The notes below the pieces were generated by a model, which saw only the letters and a list, made by a program, of their open reading frames with translations, was not told the origin of the DNA and searched no databases. Source: an uncultured Muribaculaceae bacterium (GTDB lineage Bacteria > Bacteroidota > Bacteroidia > Bacteroidales > Muribaculaceae). From it: a stretch of 58,909 nt of DNA. A program made the position numbers and the translations under genes. Location: assembly GCA_910587075.1 (NCBI GenBank), contig CAJUKE010000003.1, positions 113,464 to 172,372 on the forward strand, read 5' to 3'. Of this stretch, positions 1-7,484 are shown in pieces (position 1 is the stretch's first letter; every line of letters starts with the position of its first letter).

Positions 1-92
1 GCTCTGCATGCTTACACACCACCTCTACGCGCTGTCAAAACCGGTCATCCCCATTTTGGCAGGCATCGCTCGATGCCGTGCGTTGTGAACTG

Positions 93-124
93 CGAAGTTA
101 CTACTGTTTGGAATAATAAGCAAA
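93..124 (-). promoter_or_regulatory. Bacteroidetes-type promoter reading off the left edge
   Basis: On the minus strand TTTG (124-121), a 20-nt spacer and TAACTTCG (100-93) match the -33/-7 architecture of the Bacteroidetes housekeeping sigma factor. The transcript would run left, through a short hairpin (arms 62-68 and 71-77), into a gene that starts at or beyond the window edge. No convincing coding sequence is visible between the promoter and position 1. Confidence 0.65.
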
Positions 125-221
125 TAACGACCGCGTGTTTTATAAAAGTTTAACAAACAGGCGATATTTGACGGGCTGTTCAGGGGTATGATGGATTTAT
201 GGTATTCCATCGCTTGGATTT

Positions 222-273
222 ATTGTCCGTGGCGGTGGGAGGGTTTCATTGTCCGTGGCGGTGGGAGGATTTC
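222..273. repeat. 26-bp tandem duplication over the 3' end of the DUF4252 gene
   Basis: Two head-to-tail 26-bp units (222-247 and 248-273) differ at one base. The unit begins ATTGTCCGTGGCGG on the plus strand. The right-hand unit encodes the last residues (SSHRHGQ) of the DUF4252 lipoprotein, and the stop codon (248-246) falls at the junction. The left-hand unit is the duplicated, now untranslated, copy. Confidence 0.85.
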
Positions 274-728
274 TTGCCCTTGCCGTTGAGGGTTATGCCC
301 TGGAGGAGTACGACGTCGAGCTCGTTTTTCTCCTGGTTCACGATCAGCATATTCGAGCGGTTTTGGGCGTCGGGGGCGGAGAAGTAGATGGTCGAGATCT
401 CGTCGTCGTCCTTGTTTTGCACGCCGACTTCGTAGTTGCCCTCTTTTACCACGCGGTCGATTATGGGGCGGAGTTTGGCTACAGCGGCGGCGTTTTCGGT
501 CTCTATCACCTCCAGCCCGGTGAGGGTGCTTACGTCGGCGCCGAATTCCTCGCCGACTTCGGCATAGGAGTCACCGGCCGAGTTGAGGCCCATGCGCAGG
601 AGGGTGCCTCCGATGTAGGTGGTTTCGACTCCGGGTATGTTTTCGGCGCCTTTGAATACTTTGAGCTGGCCGCAGGAGGAGAAGAAGAGTGTGACGGCGA
701 GGAGCGCCGAGAGGAAGAATCGTTTCAT
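246..728 (-). CDS. DUF4252 domain lipoprotein
   Basis: The 160-residue product has a lipoprotein signal peptide with lipobox FFSSC near residue 19, so it should be a lipidated envelope protein. The body (about residues 30-145) matches the pattern of DUF4252, a small Bacteroidetes family that often sits beside ECF sigma/anti-sigma pairs; its function is unknown. It is the last gene of a three-gene minus-strand cluster, 60 nt after the anti-sigma-like gene. The C-terminus is polar and basic (KGKKSSHRHGQ) and lies in a 26-bp tandem duplication, so its length may vary between strains. Family assignment is by recall of the sequence pattern; any role in sigma signalling is inferred from position. 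Confidence 0.8.
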   Translation of the reverse strand: MKRFFLSALLAVTLFFSSCGQLKVFKGAENIPGVETTYIGGTLLRMGLNSAGDSYAEVGEEFGADVSTLTGLEVIETENAAAVAKLRPIIDRVVKEGNYEVGVQNKDDDEISTIYFSAPDAQNRSNMLIVNQEKNELDVVLLQGITLNGKGKKSSHRHGQ

Positions 729-788
729 ATCATTATGTTTTTTAGTTTCGTTGTATAAGGTTTCAGTTTGTGTTGGGGGGAGGAGTGT

Positions 789-1529
789 TCAGGCGGGATT
801 TGCCGCGGGGTCGGCAGCGGTTCCCACGATGTCGGCGGCTTTGTCGAGCGCTTGTCCGGCCCGCTCCAGCAAGCGGTCGCATTCGGCCATTCCGCGGTGG
901 GTCGAGCGTTTCGCTTTCTCGATTTTGCTGAACGCTTTAGCGAGGTACACAGCGGCTTCGTCAGGGTCGTCGATCACGCGGGTTGTCGATACCGCGGGTG
1001 CCTGTTTCCGCGGCGCGCGAGGCTTTTCGGCTGAAGGCGCGCTTGGCTGCTCGGGAGACTCCGAGGGCTCTTCTACCACTTCCGGCGGGCTGACGGCTAC
1101 CGATGTGTCGGGGAGCGCGGGTGGTGTCTGGACAAGTGCCAAGGTGGGTTCGTCGGAGGAGGGGAGGGGAGTGTCGCCCTGGCGCAGAGCGGGAATCATT
1201 ATGGCTACCGCAATTGCCGCCGCGGCCGCTATAGCGCCCCAGGTTCTACCGCGGCGCGGCGCGAGACGCTCTTTGGCTTTCGCTGCCAACTCCTCGGCGG
1301 CGCGGTTGTCAATCGCCGCTTCCAGGCGCTCTTTAAGTCCGTCGGGAACCTCGGGGGCGACCGTTTCGCGGCAGAGCGTGAAGGCCCGGCAGTCTTTCTC
1401 GCGCCCCTGCGGAAGGGCCTTTGCCTCGGCTATCAGGCGCTCCAGTTCGGCCTCCTCGGCGGGGGTGGAGTCTCCGTCGAAGAATCGGTCGAGCAGTAGC
1501 GTTATGCGGTTTTCGTAATCGGTCTTCAT
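789..1529 (-). CDS. Putative membrane anti-sigma factor / ECF partner protein
   Basis: The protein has 246 residues. An acidic helical N-terminus (about 1-90) is followed by one hydrophobic segment near residues 97-113 (GAIAAAAAIAVAIMIPAL), a Pro/Ser/Glu-rich linker (about 115-180) and a helical C-terminal region (about 185-240). This layout, a cytoplasmic domain, one TM and an extracytoplasmic tail, fits an anti-sigma factor. It starts 18 nt after the ECF sigma stop, so the two are surely co-transcribed. No zinc-binding HxxxCxxC motif is visible, so it is not a classical ZAS-type anti-sigma. Direct sigma binding is an inference from architecture and position. Confidence 0.65.
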   Translation of the reverse strand: MKTDYENRITLLLDRFFDGDSTPAEEAELERLIAEAKALPQGREKDCRAFTLCRETVAPEVPDGLKERLEAAIDNRAAEELAAKAKERLAPRRGRTWGAIAAAAAIAVAIMIPALRQGDTPLPSSDEPTLALVQTPPALPDTSVAVSPPEVVEEPSESPEQPSAPSAEKPRAPRKQAPAVSTTRVIDDPDEAAVYLAKAFSKIEKAKRSTHRGMAECDRLLERAGQALDKAADIVGTAADPAANPA

Positions 1530-1547
1530 ATTATATAAGGAGAAGAG

Positions 1548-2075
1548 TTACTGTTTCAGAGTCCGCCCGGTGTAGCGGGCCATCATTTCCCGGAGGGATT
1601 TACGGGCGCGGGAGAGCTGCTGTCGCACCGTGGCGTTGTTGATGCCGAGTGTCTGCGCGATTTCCTCGTTGTCGAGGTCGGCGTAGGCCCGCAGCTTCAA
1701 AATATTCTGCTGGGCATCCGGCAGGCGCTCCATCAGTCTCGACGCCAGTTCGAGGTTGTCGGCGGCTTCGGTGGCCGACTGTTGGTCGGGGAGCGATGCC
1801 GCGTCGAGCGCCGTTTTGGTCGCCGCGTCCTCGACGTCGGCTACCTGGGCCGATGATCTGAGCAGTTCAAGGCAGCGGTTTCTCACGGCCCTTACCGCGT
1901 AGGCTTTCACGGACGCGATTTCGGGGAGCTGCTCCCGGTGGTCCCAAAGGCGTAGCATCGTGTCCTGCACCGCGTCCTCCGCCATCGCCGTATCTCCTCC
2001 GAGTACCGCGAGCGCCACACCGTACATCGCCCGGTAGTGGGGTATCACCATATCTTTGAACTCGCTGCTTGTCAT
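1548..2075 (-). CDS. RNA polymerase ECF-type sigma-70 factor
   Basis: The 175 residues fit the ECF size. Region 2 spans about residues 10-75 (AEDAVQDTMLRLW is the region 2.2-like core) and region 4 about 115-165, with the helix-turn-helix NEEIAQTLGINNATVRQQLSRA. Region 3 is absent, as in all ECF factors. It heads a sigma, membrane partner and DUF4252 lipoprotein cluster, so it probably directs an envelope-responsive regulon and its own operon. It differs from the SusC/D-linked ECF-FecR type: no FecR-like sensor or TonB receptor adjoins it. The weak -7-like TACCTTAG at 2157-2150 is the only promoter candidate. Confidence 0.93.
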   Translation of the reverse strand: MTSSEFKDMVIPHYRAMYGVALAVLGGDTAMAEDAVQDTMLRLWDHREQLPEIASVKAYAVRAVRNRCLELLRSSAQVADVEDAATKTALDAASLPDQQSATEAADNLELASRLMERLPDAQQNILKLRAYADLDNEEIAQTLGINNATVRQQLSRARKSLREMMARYTGRTLKQ

Positions 2076-2149
2076 CGGTTGGGGGGTGTTGTCGTATTCT
2101 TTTTCGGGGTTTCTGTCTTATAGACGCGTGTCGGTGCCGTTTTGTGACG

Positions 2150-2157
2150 CTAAGGTA
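2150..2157 (-). promoter_or_regulatory. Weak -7-like element upstream of the ECF sigma gene
   Basis: TACCTTAG on the minus strand has one mismatch to TAnnTTTG, but no -33 TTTG is seen; that position is occupied by the lgt terminator. An alternative sigma (autoregulation) could recognise this region instead. Confidence 0.3.
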
Positions 2158-2160
2158 AAG

Positions 2161-2197
2161 AAAAAATCGCATAAGCCGCCTCCGGAGCTATGCGATT
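2161..2197 (-). terminator. Intrinsic terminator after lgt
   Basis: A 9-bp stem (AATCGCATA at 2165-2173 with TATGCGATT at 2189-2197) encloses a self-complementary CTCCGGAG loop region. On the minus strand it is followed by a run of T (2166-2161). It separates lgt from the ECF operon. Confidence 0.8.
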
Positions 2198-2235
2198 ATT
2201 CTGTATTCGCTTGATGTTAAGCTGATAGCGCTTGG

Positions 2236-3120
2236 TTAGCTTTTGCGCTTTTTTTCTTTGTCGTCCTTCTCGTCGGCAAAGCGGTCGGGATATTCCAGGT
2301 GGAGCCTCGGTCGGCTCATCGCGTAGCATACCAACCCGATGCCTATTAATATGAAAGGAATCGAGAGAATCTGACCCATGTTCAGGGCCATCCCCACCTC
2401 GAAATCGACCTGCGGGTTCTTTATGTATTCGATAAGGAACCGCGAGCCGAAGAGCCATATGAAGAACACGCCGAAGATAAGCCCCGGACGCTCGCCCGCG
2501 TTACGCTTCCAGTACATCCACATCAGCAGCCCGAACAGAAGCAGGTAGCATAGCGCCTCGTAAATCTGCGTCGGGTGCGACGGCAGGGAGAACACCGGTT
2601 CGGCGCCACCCATCCACGACCCCACGTTGGTAACGAAGCGGAATCCCCAGGGGAGGTCGGTCGCGTGGCCGTAGATTTCGTGGTTCATCAGGTTGCCGAA
2701 TCGGATGAGAGCCCCGACCAGGGCGATCGGTATCACCAGTCGGTCGAAGGCCCAGAGCGCCGACCGCTTCGTCACGAAAATCGAATACAGGATTACGGCG
2801 ATGATGAGTCCGATCGTACCTCCGTGGCTGGCGAGTCCGCCCTCCCAGGTGGCGAGAATCTTCAACGGGTGCTGCGAGTAGTAGTCCCATTCGTAGAAGA
2901 ACACATGGCCCAGTCGGGCGCCGACGATGGTGGCGATCACCACATAAATAAGCAGCGAGCCCATCCAGGACTCGGGCGCTCCCTCGCGGCGATAGATACG
3001 CTCCTCGATCTTGTAGCCGAGGAAGAAGCCTATCACGAACATAATGCCGTACCAGCGGACCGTGAGCGGGCCCAGGTGGAGAAAGACGGGGTCAGCCGTC
3101 CAGGTAACGAAGTCAAGCAT
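2236..3120 (-). CDS. lgt: Prolipoprotein diacylglyceryl transferase
   Basis: Lgt transfers diacylglycerol from phosphatidylglycerol to the lipobox cysteine of prolipoproteins, the first step of lipoprotein maturation in the inner membrane. The protein has 294 residues with about seven hydrophobic segments. It carries the conserved HGG stretch (GGLASHGGTIG) and the Lgt signature around RFGNLMNHEIYG with the essential Arg and Asn. The C-terminus is charged and lysine-rich (DEKDDKEKKRKS). It lies 90 nt downstream of ackA behind a strong terminator, so it should be mainly independently transcribed. The start codon abuts a 21-nt element also found upstream of the SurA-like gene. The window encodes many lipoproteins that need this enzyme. 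Confidence 0.97.
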   Translation of the reverse strand: MLDFVTWTADPVFLHLGPLTVRWYGIMFVIGFFLGYKIEERIYRREGAPESWMGSLLIYVVIATIVGARLGHVFFYEWDYYSQHPLKILATWEGGLASHGGTIGLIIAVILYSIFVTKRSALWAFDRLVIPIALVGALIRFGNLMNHEIYGHATDLPWGFRFVTNVGSWMGGAEPVFSLPSHPTQIYEALCYLLLFGLLMWMYWKRNAGERPGLIFGVFFIWLFGSRFLIEYIKNPQVDFEVGMALNMGQILSIPFILIGIGLVCYAMSRPRLHLEYPDRFADEKDDKEKKRKS

Positions 3121-3141
3121 AACTTAGAGCTTGTTTCAAAA
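3121..3141 (-). repeat. Shared 21-nt element, copy 1 (upstream of lgt)
   Basis: On the minus strand this reads TTTT, G, then AAACAAGCTCTAAGTT, and ends immediately before the lgt ATG. The same 21-mer with one mismatch occurs at 13848-13868 in the leader of the SurA-like gene. Function unknown. Confidence 0.7.
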
Positions 3142-3187
3142 AAGATTAAAGAGCACCCGCCGGAGTCCGGGAGACTTCCGGCGGGTG
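3142..3187 (-). terminator. Intrinsic terminator after ackA
   Basis: An 11-bp GC-rich stem (CACCCGCCGGA at 3154-3164 with TCCGGCGGGTG at 3177-3187) is followed on the minus strand by a T-rich stretch. It ends the pta-ackA transcript before lgt. Confidence 0.85.
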
Positions 3188-3209
3188 ATGTCTGTCGCTA
3201 TGGGTATGA

Positions 3210-4418
3210 TCAGAGTTCGCGGCCGGAGACGATAGCTTCGGTGTCGCGGGCAATCATCAGCTCCTCGTCGGTGGGAACCACTACCACCTTCACCTTCGAG
3301 TCGTCGGTGGAGATCACGGTGTCGGTGCCGCGTGTCTTGGCGTTGAGCTCTTCGTTGAGCTTCACGCCCATGAAACCGAGGGGCTTGCATACGTTGGAGC
3401 GGAGGCTGGTCTGGTTTTCGCCCACGCCGCCGGTGAATACGATGATGTCGACACCACCCATTTCAGCGGCGTAAGCGCCGATGTACTTGGTGATGCGCTG
3501 CTCATACATATCGAGCGCGAGGGTGGCGCGGGGATCGCCGGCATTCACAGCCGCCTCGATTTCGCGCATATCGGACGAAACGCCGCTGACGCCGCCCACG
3601 CCGCTCTCCTTATTGATGAGGCGCTGGATGTCGTCGGCCGAGAGGTTGTGCTTCTTCATCAGGAAGGTGAGCGCTCCGGGGTCTACGTCGCCCACGCGGG
3701 TACCCATCATCAGGCCTTCGGTCGGGGTGAGGCCCATGGAGGTGTCGACGCTTTTGCCCCCTTCGATAGCGGTGATCGAGCCGCCGTTGCCGACGTGGCA
3801 GGTGATGATTTTCACATCCTTGGGGTCAACGCCGAGGATTTCGCACACGCGCTGCGAAACGTAGCGGTGGCTGGTGCCGTGGAAGCCGTAGCGGCGCACG
3901 CCGTCCTCCTGGTAGTACTTGTAGGGGAGGGCGTACATATACGACTTTGCGGGCATGGTCTGGTGGAAAGCGGTGTCGAACACGCCTACCTGCTTGATGC
4001 CGGGGAGGATTTCCTCGACGGCCTCGATGCCGGTAACGTTGGCGGGGTTGTGGAGGGGAGCCAGGTCGTAGCAGTCCTTGACCTGCTGGAGCACCTCGTC
4101 GGTGAGGAGCACGCTCTTGGCGAATTTCTCGCCGCCGTGAACCACGCGGTGGCCTACGGCGTCGATTTCGCTGTACGACTTGATGCAGCCGTCCTTCGGG
4201 TCGGTGAGAATGTCGAGCACGGCCTTCACGGCGCCCTTGTGGTCGGTCAGGCCGAGTTCCTTGATGGCCTTGTTGCCGTCGGCCTGTTTGTATTTGAGGA
4301 AACCGTCGTTGAGGCCGATTTTCTCAACTCCTCCTTCGGCGAGCACCTTTTCGTCGGCGGTGTCGATGAGTTTGTATTTGACGGAGCTGCTGCCGCAGTT
4401 CAGAACGAGAATTTTCAT
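3210..4418 (-). CDS. ackA: Acetate kinase
   Basis: AckA converts acetyl phosphate and ADP to acetate and ATP, the ATP-yielding step of acetate fermentation. The 402-residue length is typical. The N-terminal acetate/propionate kinase signature (LNCGSSSVKY) is intact, as are HRVVHGG, the GFHGTSHRYVS substrate loop and the C-terminal VFTGGVGEN adenine-binding motif. It follows pta by only 19 nt on the same strand, giving the usual pta-ackA operon, and ends at a strong terminator. Nothing unusual is seen. Confidence 0.98.
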   Translation of the reverse strand: MKILVLNCGSSSVKYKLIDTADEKVLAEGGVEKIGLNDGFLKYKQADGNKAIKELGLTDHKGAVKAVLDILTDPKDGCIKSYSEIDAVGHRVVHGGEKFAKSVLLTDEVLQQVKDCYDLAPLHNPANVTGIEAVEEILPGIKQVGVFDTAFHQTMPAKSYMYALPYKYYQEDGVRRYGFHGTSHRYVSQRVCEILGVDPKDVKIITCHVGNGGSITAIEGGKSVDTSMGLTPTEGLMMGTRVGDVDPGALTFLMKKHNLSADDIQRLINKESGVGGVSGVSSDMREIEAAVNAGDPRATLALDMYEQRITKYIGAYAAEMGGVDIIVFTGGVGENQTSLRSNVCKPLGFMGVKLNEELNAKTRGTDTVISTDDSKVKVVVVPTDEELMIARDTEAIVSGREL

Positions 4419-4437
4419 TTGTATTCCGAATTTGAGA

Positions 4438-5445
4438 TTAGTTTTCGTGAATGGCCTGGTTGGCGGTCATTATGATGGTCTTGTAGATGTCGTGGGCGTT
4501 GCAACCGCGCGAAAGGTCGCTCACGGGGGCGGCGAGACCCTGCAGCAGCGGGCCCACGGCCTGCACGCCGGCGAGGCGCTGCACCAGTTTGTAGGCGATG
4601 TTGCCCACTTCGAGCGAGGGGAACACCAGCACGTTGGCCTTTCCGGCGATGTCGCTCTTGGGAGCCTTGAGGGAGGCTACCACGGGCACCATGGCGGCGT
4701 CGGCCTGGAGCTCGCCGTCGAGCTGCAGCGAGGGGTCCATCTCGTGGGCCAGGGCGGTGGCCTCGATTACCTTGTCGACGCGCTCGTGCTTGGCGCTACC
4801 CTTGGTGGAGAATGTCAGCAGGGCGACGCGGGGATCGATGCCGGCAACTTCCTTGGCGGTTTTGGCCGAGCAAACGGCGATCTGGGCAAGCTGCTTGGCG
4901 TCGGGGTCGGGAACAACGGCGCAGTCGGCGAATACCATCAGGCCGTCGGAGCCGTAGGGGGAGTCCTTGGGGAGGATCATCAGGAAGGCGCCCGAAACGG
5001 TGTCGATGCCGGGGGCGGTCTTGATTACCTGGAACGCGGCGCGGAGCACGTCGCCGGTTGTGTTGATGGCGCCGGAAACCATGCCGTCGGCATCGCCGGC
5101 CTTCACCATCAGCGCGCCGAGGTAGAGCACCTTGGCGGTTGTCTTGCGTGCATCCTCCATCGAGATGCCTTTCTTCTTGCGGAGTTCGAAGAAGAGGGGG
5201 GCGTATTTGTCGATCACGGCGGGGTCGGCGGGGTCGACGATGGTGGCCTTGTGGATGTTGGCCAGGTTGAGGTCCTTGGCTTTCTCGTTGATTTCAGCCT
5301 CGCTGCCGATGAGGATTATTTCGGCGAGTCCTTCGGCCAGGATGAGGTCGGCGGCTTCGAGGTTGCGCTGCTCGGTTCCTTCGGGGAGCACGATGCGACG
5401 GGGATTTTCTTTAGCTCTGCGGGTCAGGCGTTCAAAAAGTTCCAT
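4438..5445 (-). CDS. pta: Phosphate acetyltransferase
   Basis: Pta exchanges CoA for phosphate on acetyl-CoA to give acetyl phosphate for AckA. At 335 residues it is the short, single-domain form without the N-terminal DRTGG/P-loop regulatory region of the E. coli enzyme, as is common in anaerobes. Family motifs include IVLPEGTEQRNLEAADLI at the N-terminus, DGMVSGA and the conserved FPSLEVGNIAYKLVQRL near the end. It is the first gene of the pta-ackA operon, with a promoter at 5511-5504. Confidence 0.97.
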   Translation of the reverse strand: MELFERLTRRAKENPRRIVLPEGTEQRNLEAADLILAEGLAEIILIGSEAEINEKAKDLNLANIHKATIVDPADPAVIDKYAPLFFELRKKKGISMEDARKTTAKVLYLGALMVKAGDADGMVSGAINTTGDVLRAAFQVIKTAPGIDTVSGAFLMILPKDSPYGSDGLMVFADCAVVPDPDAKQLAQIAVCSAKTAKEVAGIDPRVALLTFSTKGSAKHERVDKVIEATALAHEMDPSLQLDGELQADAAMVPVVASLKAPKSDIAGKANVLVFPSLEVGNIAYKLVQRLAGVQAVGPLLQGLAAPVSDLSRGCNAHDIYKTIIMTANQAIHEN

Positions 5446-5503
5446 GTTTTTCTTTGGTGTTGTTCGCGTGATGGGCGCGATTGATTGGTTTGTTTTGTAT
5501 CGG

Positions 5504-5511
5504 CAAAATTA
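5504..5511 (-). promoter_or_regulatory. Promoter -7 element of pta-ackA
   Basis: TAATTTTG on the minus strand fully fits TAnnTTTG and lies about 58 nt before the pta ATG. No clear -33 TTTG is visible. Confidence 0.6.
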
Positions 5512-5576
5512 ACAAAAATCTTCGTAACGGAGGAGGGTAAATGCGCGCTAATGGGGTAATATTGTTCAAAAAGCCG

Positions 5577-5584
5577 TAACTTTG
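5577..5584 (+). promoter_or_regulatory. Promoter -7 element of the U32 protein gene
   Basis: TAACTTTG ends only 8 nt before the ATG at 5593, so the 5' untranslated region should be a few nucleotides at most. Confidence 0.6.
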
Positions 5585-5592
5585 ACCTCGGA

Positions 5593-7470
5593 ATGGAACT
5601 ACGACAGGAAAATATCACGCCGAGGCCGGTGGAGTTGCTGGCTCCGGCGCGCGATGCCGAAACGGCCTTTGAGGCTCTGATCCACGGGGCCGATGCCGTG
5701 TATATGGGTGCTCCGTCGCACGGCGCACGCCGCTCGGCGGCCAACTCGATTGACGACCTGAGGCGTGTGGCCGAATTCGCCCACCGCTACGGGGCCAGGC
5801 TCTACGTCACGGTAAACACGCTGGTCTATGAGGATGAGATTCCGGCGGTGGAGGCCCTCGTGTGGGACCTCTGGCGCGCCGGGGTCGACGCCCTGATTGT
5901 TCAGGACATGGGGCTGCTCCGCATGAACCTGCCACCTATCGCGCTCCACGCTTCGACCCAGTGCGACACCCGCGGCCCGGAGAAGGCGCGGTTTCTGCGC
6001 GACGCGGGTTTTTCGCAGATAGTGCTCGCCCGCGAGCTTTCCGCCGACGAGATACGCGCGGTGGCCTCGGAGGTCGATGTGCCGCTGGAAGTATTCGTCC
6101 ACGGTGCCCTCTGCGTATGCTATAGCGGTGACTGCCAGGCGAGTTATATGCTCACCGGACGCTCGGCCAACCGCGGCGAGTGCGCACAGGTGTGCCGCTT
6201 CCCCTTTGACCTCGAAGATGGCCGTGGGCGCGTACTCCTCAAGAACAAGCACCTGCTTTCGCTCCGCGATATGAACCGTTCGGCCTCCCTGGCCGAGCTG
6301 CTCGACGCCGGAGCCTCGTCGTTCAAAATCGAGGGTAGGCTTAAGGATGCCGCGTATGTGAAAAACGTCGTCGCGGCCTATCGCAAGGCCCTCGACGAGG
6401 TTATTGACGCCAATCCCGAACGCTACCGCCGCTCGTCGCTCGGAAGGGTCGAGCTTGGTTTCACTCCCGAACTTGACAAGAGTTTCAACCGAGGTTACAC
6501 CCCGTACTTCCTCAACACCCCCTCCAAACCGGGGAAGATGGCCACTTTCGGCTCGCCGAAGTGGATAGGGGAGGAGGTCGGCCGGGTGCTCTCGGGGGGT
6601 GGCCGACGATATACGGCGCGTCTGAAACCGGGGGTAGAGCTTAATAATGGCGACGGGTTGGGATTCTTCGACGCTTCCGGCACGTTCCGCGGTTTCCGGC
6701 TGAACCGCCAAGAAAAGGGGACGCTTCACACCGCTACCGCTGTGGACATACCCCCCGGCTCGGCGCTCTACCGCAATGCCGATTCTGCCCGCCAGAAGCT
6801 GATGGCGGGCACTACGGCTTCGAGGCGGATAGCGCTCCGCGGATGGCTCCGCATGGCGGGCGACCGCGTGGCGCTCGACCTGGAGGATGAGTCCGGCCTG
6901 AGAATCTCGGTGGCGGCTGATTGCGAGGCCCAGCCCGCCAAGACCCCGCAGCTCCAGGCGAGGCTGAGGGCGCTCACGAAGTTGGGCGACTCCATATACA
7001 CTATGGCTGACGGCGATATGACCGACAATGTCGGAGACCTCTTTATTCCAGCTTCGCTGCTCGCGACGCTGCGGCGGCAGGGGGTCGAGGCGCTCGACCT
7101 CGCCCGCGCCGCTTCTTACAGGAGAGATACCCGAAAGGCTCCTTCCGAGGGGCTTCGATGGAATGGCGGGCAAGTGCTGTCGCGCCACGACAATGTGGCC
7201 AACTCGCTCGCCCGGCGGTTCTACGAGGATGCCGGGGCCGAAGTCGGCGCTATGGCGGCGGAAGTCGAACGCCCCGCGGCCGACACGCCTCGGGGTGAGG
7301 TGCGCGTCATGGAGACGCGTTACTGCCTGCGCCGCGAGCTTGGCGCGTGCCTCAAAGAGGGTGGCGCGGCGAAATATCCCGGCGAACTGTATATAACATC
7401 GTCGGGCAACCGCTTCCGGCTGGAATTTGACTGCTCCAGGTGCCGGATGCGCGTGCTCTACGCCAGATAG
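5593..7470 (+). CDS. U32 family peptidase-like protein (RlhA/collagenase-like)
   Basis: The 625-residue protein has a U32 TIM-barrel-like domain (about 1-330). It contains AVYMGAPSHGAR, the Cys cluster of the U32 signature (FVHGALCVCYSGDCQASY followed by RGECAQVCRFPF) and KIEGRLKDAAYVKNVV. A DUF3656-type C-terminal half follows, with a terminal Cys pair (FDCSRCRMRV). Such proteins were named collagenases; in E. coli the relatives RlhA and TrhP act in rRNA and tRNA hydroxylation, and the Cys set may bind an Fe-S cluster. RNA hydroxylation is therefore more likely than proteolysis here (inference). It converges with the phosphotransferase gene, 14 nt between stops, with no terminator in between. 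Confidence 0.9.
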   Translation: MELRQENITPRPVELLAPARDAETAFEALIHGADAVYMGAPSHGARRSAANSIDDLRRVAEFAHRYGARLYVTVNTLVYEDEIPAVEALVWDLWRAGVDALIVQDMGLLRMNLPPIALHASTQCDTRGPEKARFLRDAGFSQIVLARELSADEIRAVASEVDVPLEVFVHGALCVCYSGDCQASYMLTGRSANRGECAQVCRFPFDLEDGRGRVLLKNKHLLSLRDMNRSASLAELLDAGASSFKIEGRLKDAAYVKNVVAAYRKALDEVIDANPERYRRSSLGRVELGFTPELDKSFNRGYTPYFLNTPSKPGKMATFGSPKWIGEEVGRVLSGGGRRYTARLKPGVELNNGDGLGFFDASGTFRGFRLNRQEKGTLHTATAVDIPPGSALYRNADSARQKLMAGTTASRRIALRGWLRMAGDRVALDLEDESGLRISVAADCEAQPAKTPQLQARLRALTKLGDSIYTMADGDMTDNVGDLFIPASLLATLRRQGVEALDLARAASYRRDTRKAPSEGLRWNGGQVLSRHDNVANSLARRFYEDAGAEVGAMAAEVERPAADTPRGEVRVMETRYCLRRELGACLKEGGAAKYPGELYITSSGNRFRLEFDCSRCRMRVLYAR

Positions 7471-7484
7471 TTCAAGCCTCGGCC

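Noticed and set aside
1..9. Possible start codon (minus strand ATG at 9-7) of a gene leaving the window
   Set aside because: Only three codons are visible, so neither coding nature nor product can be supported. Only the promoter is reported.
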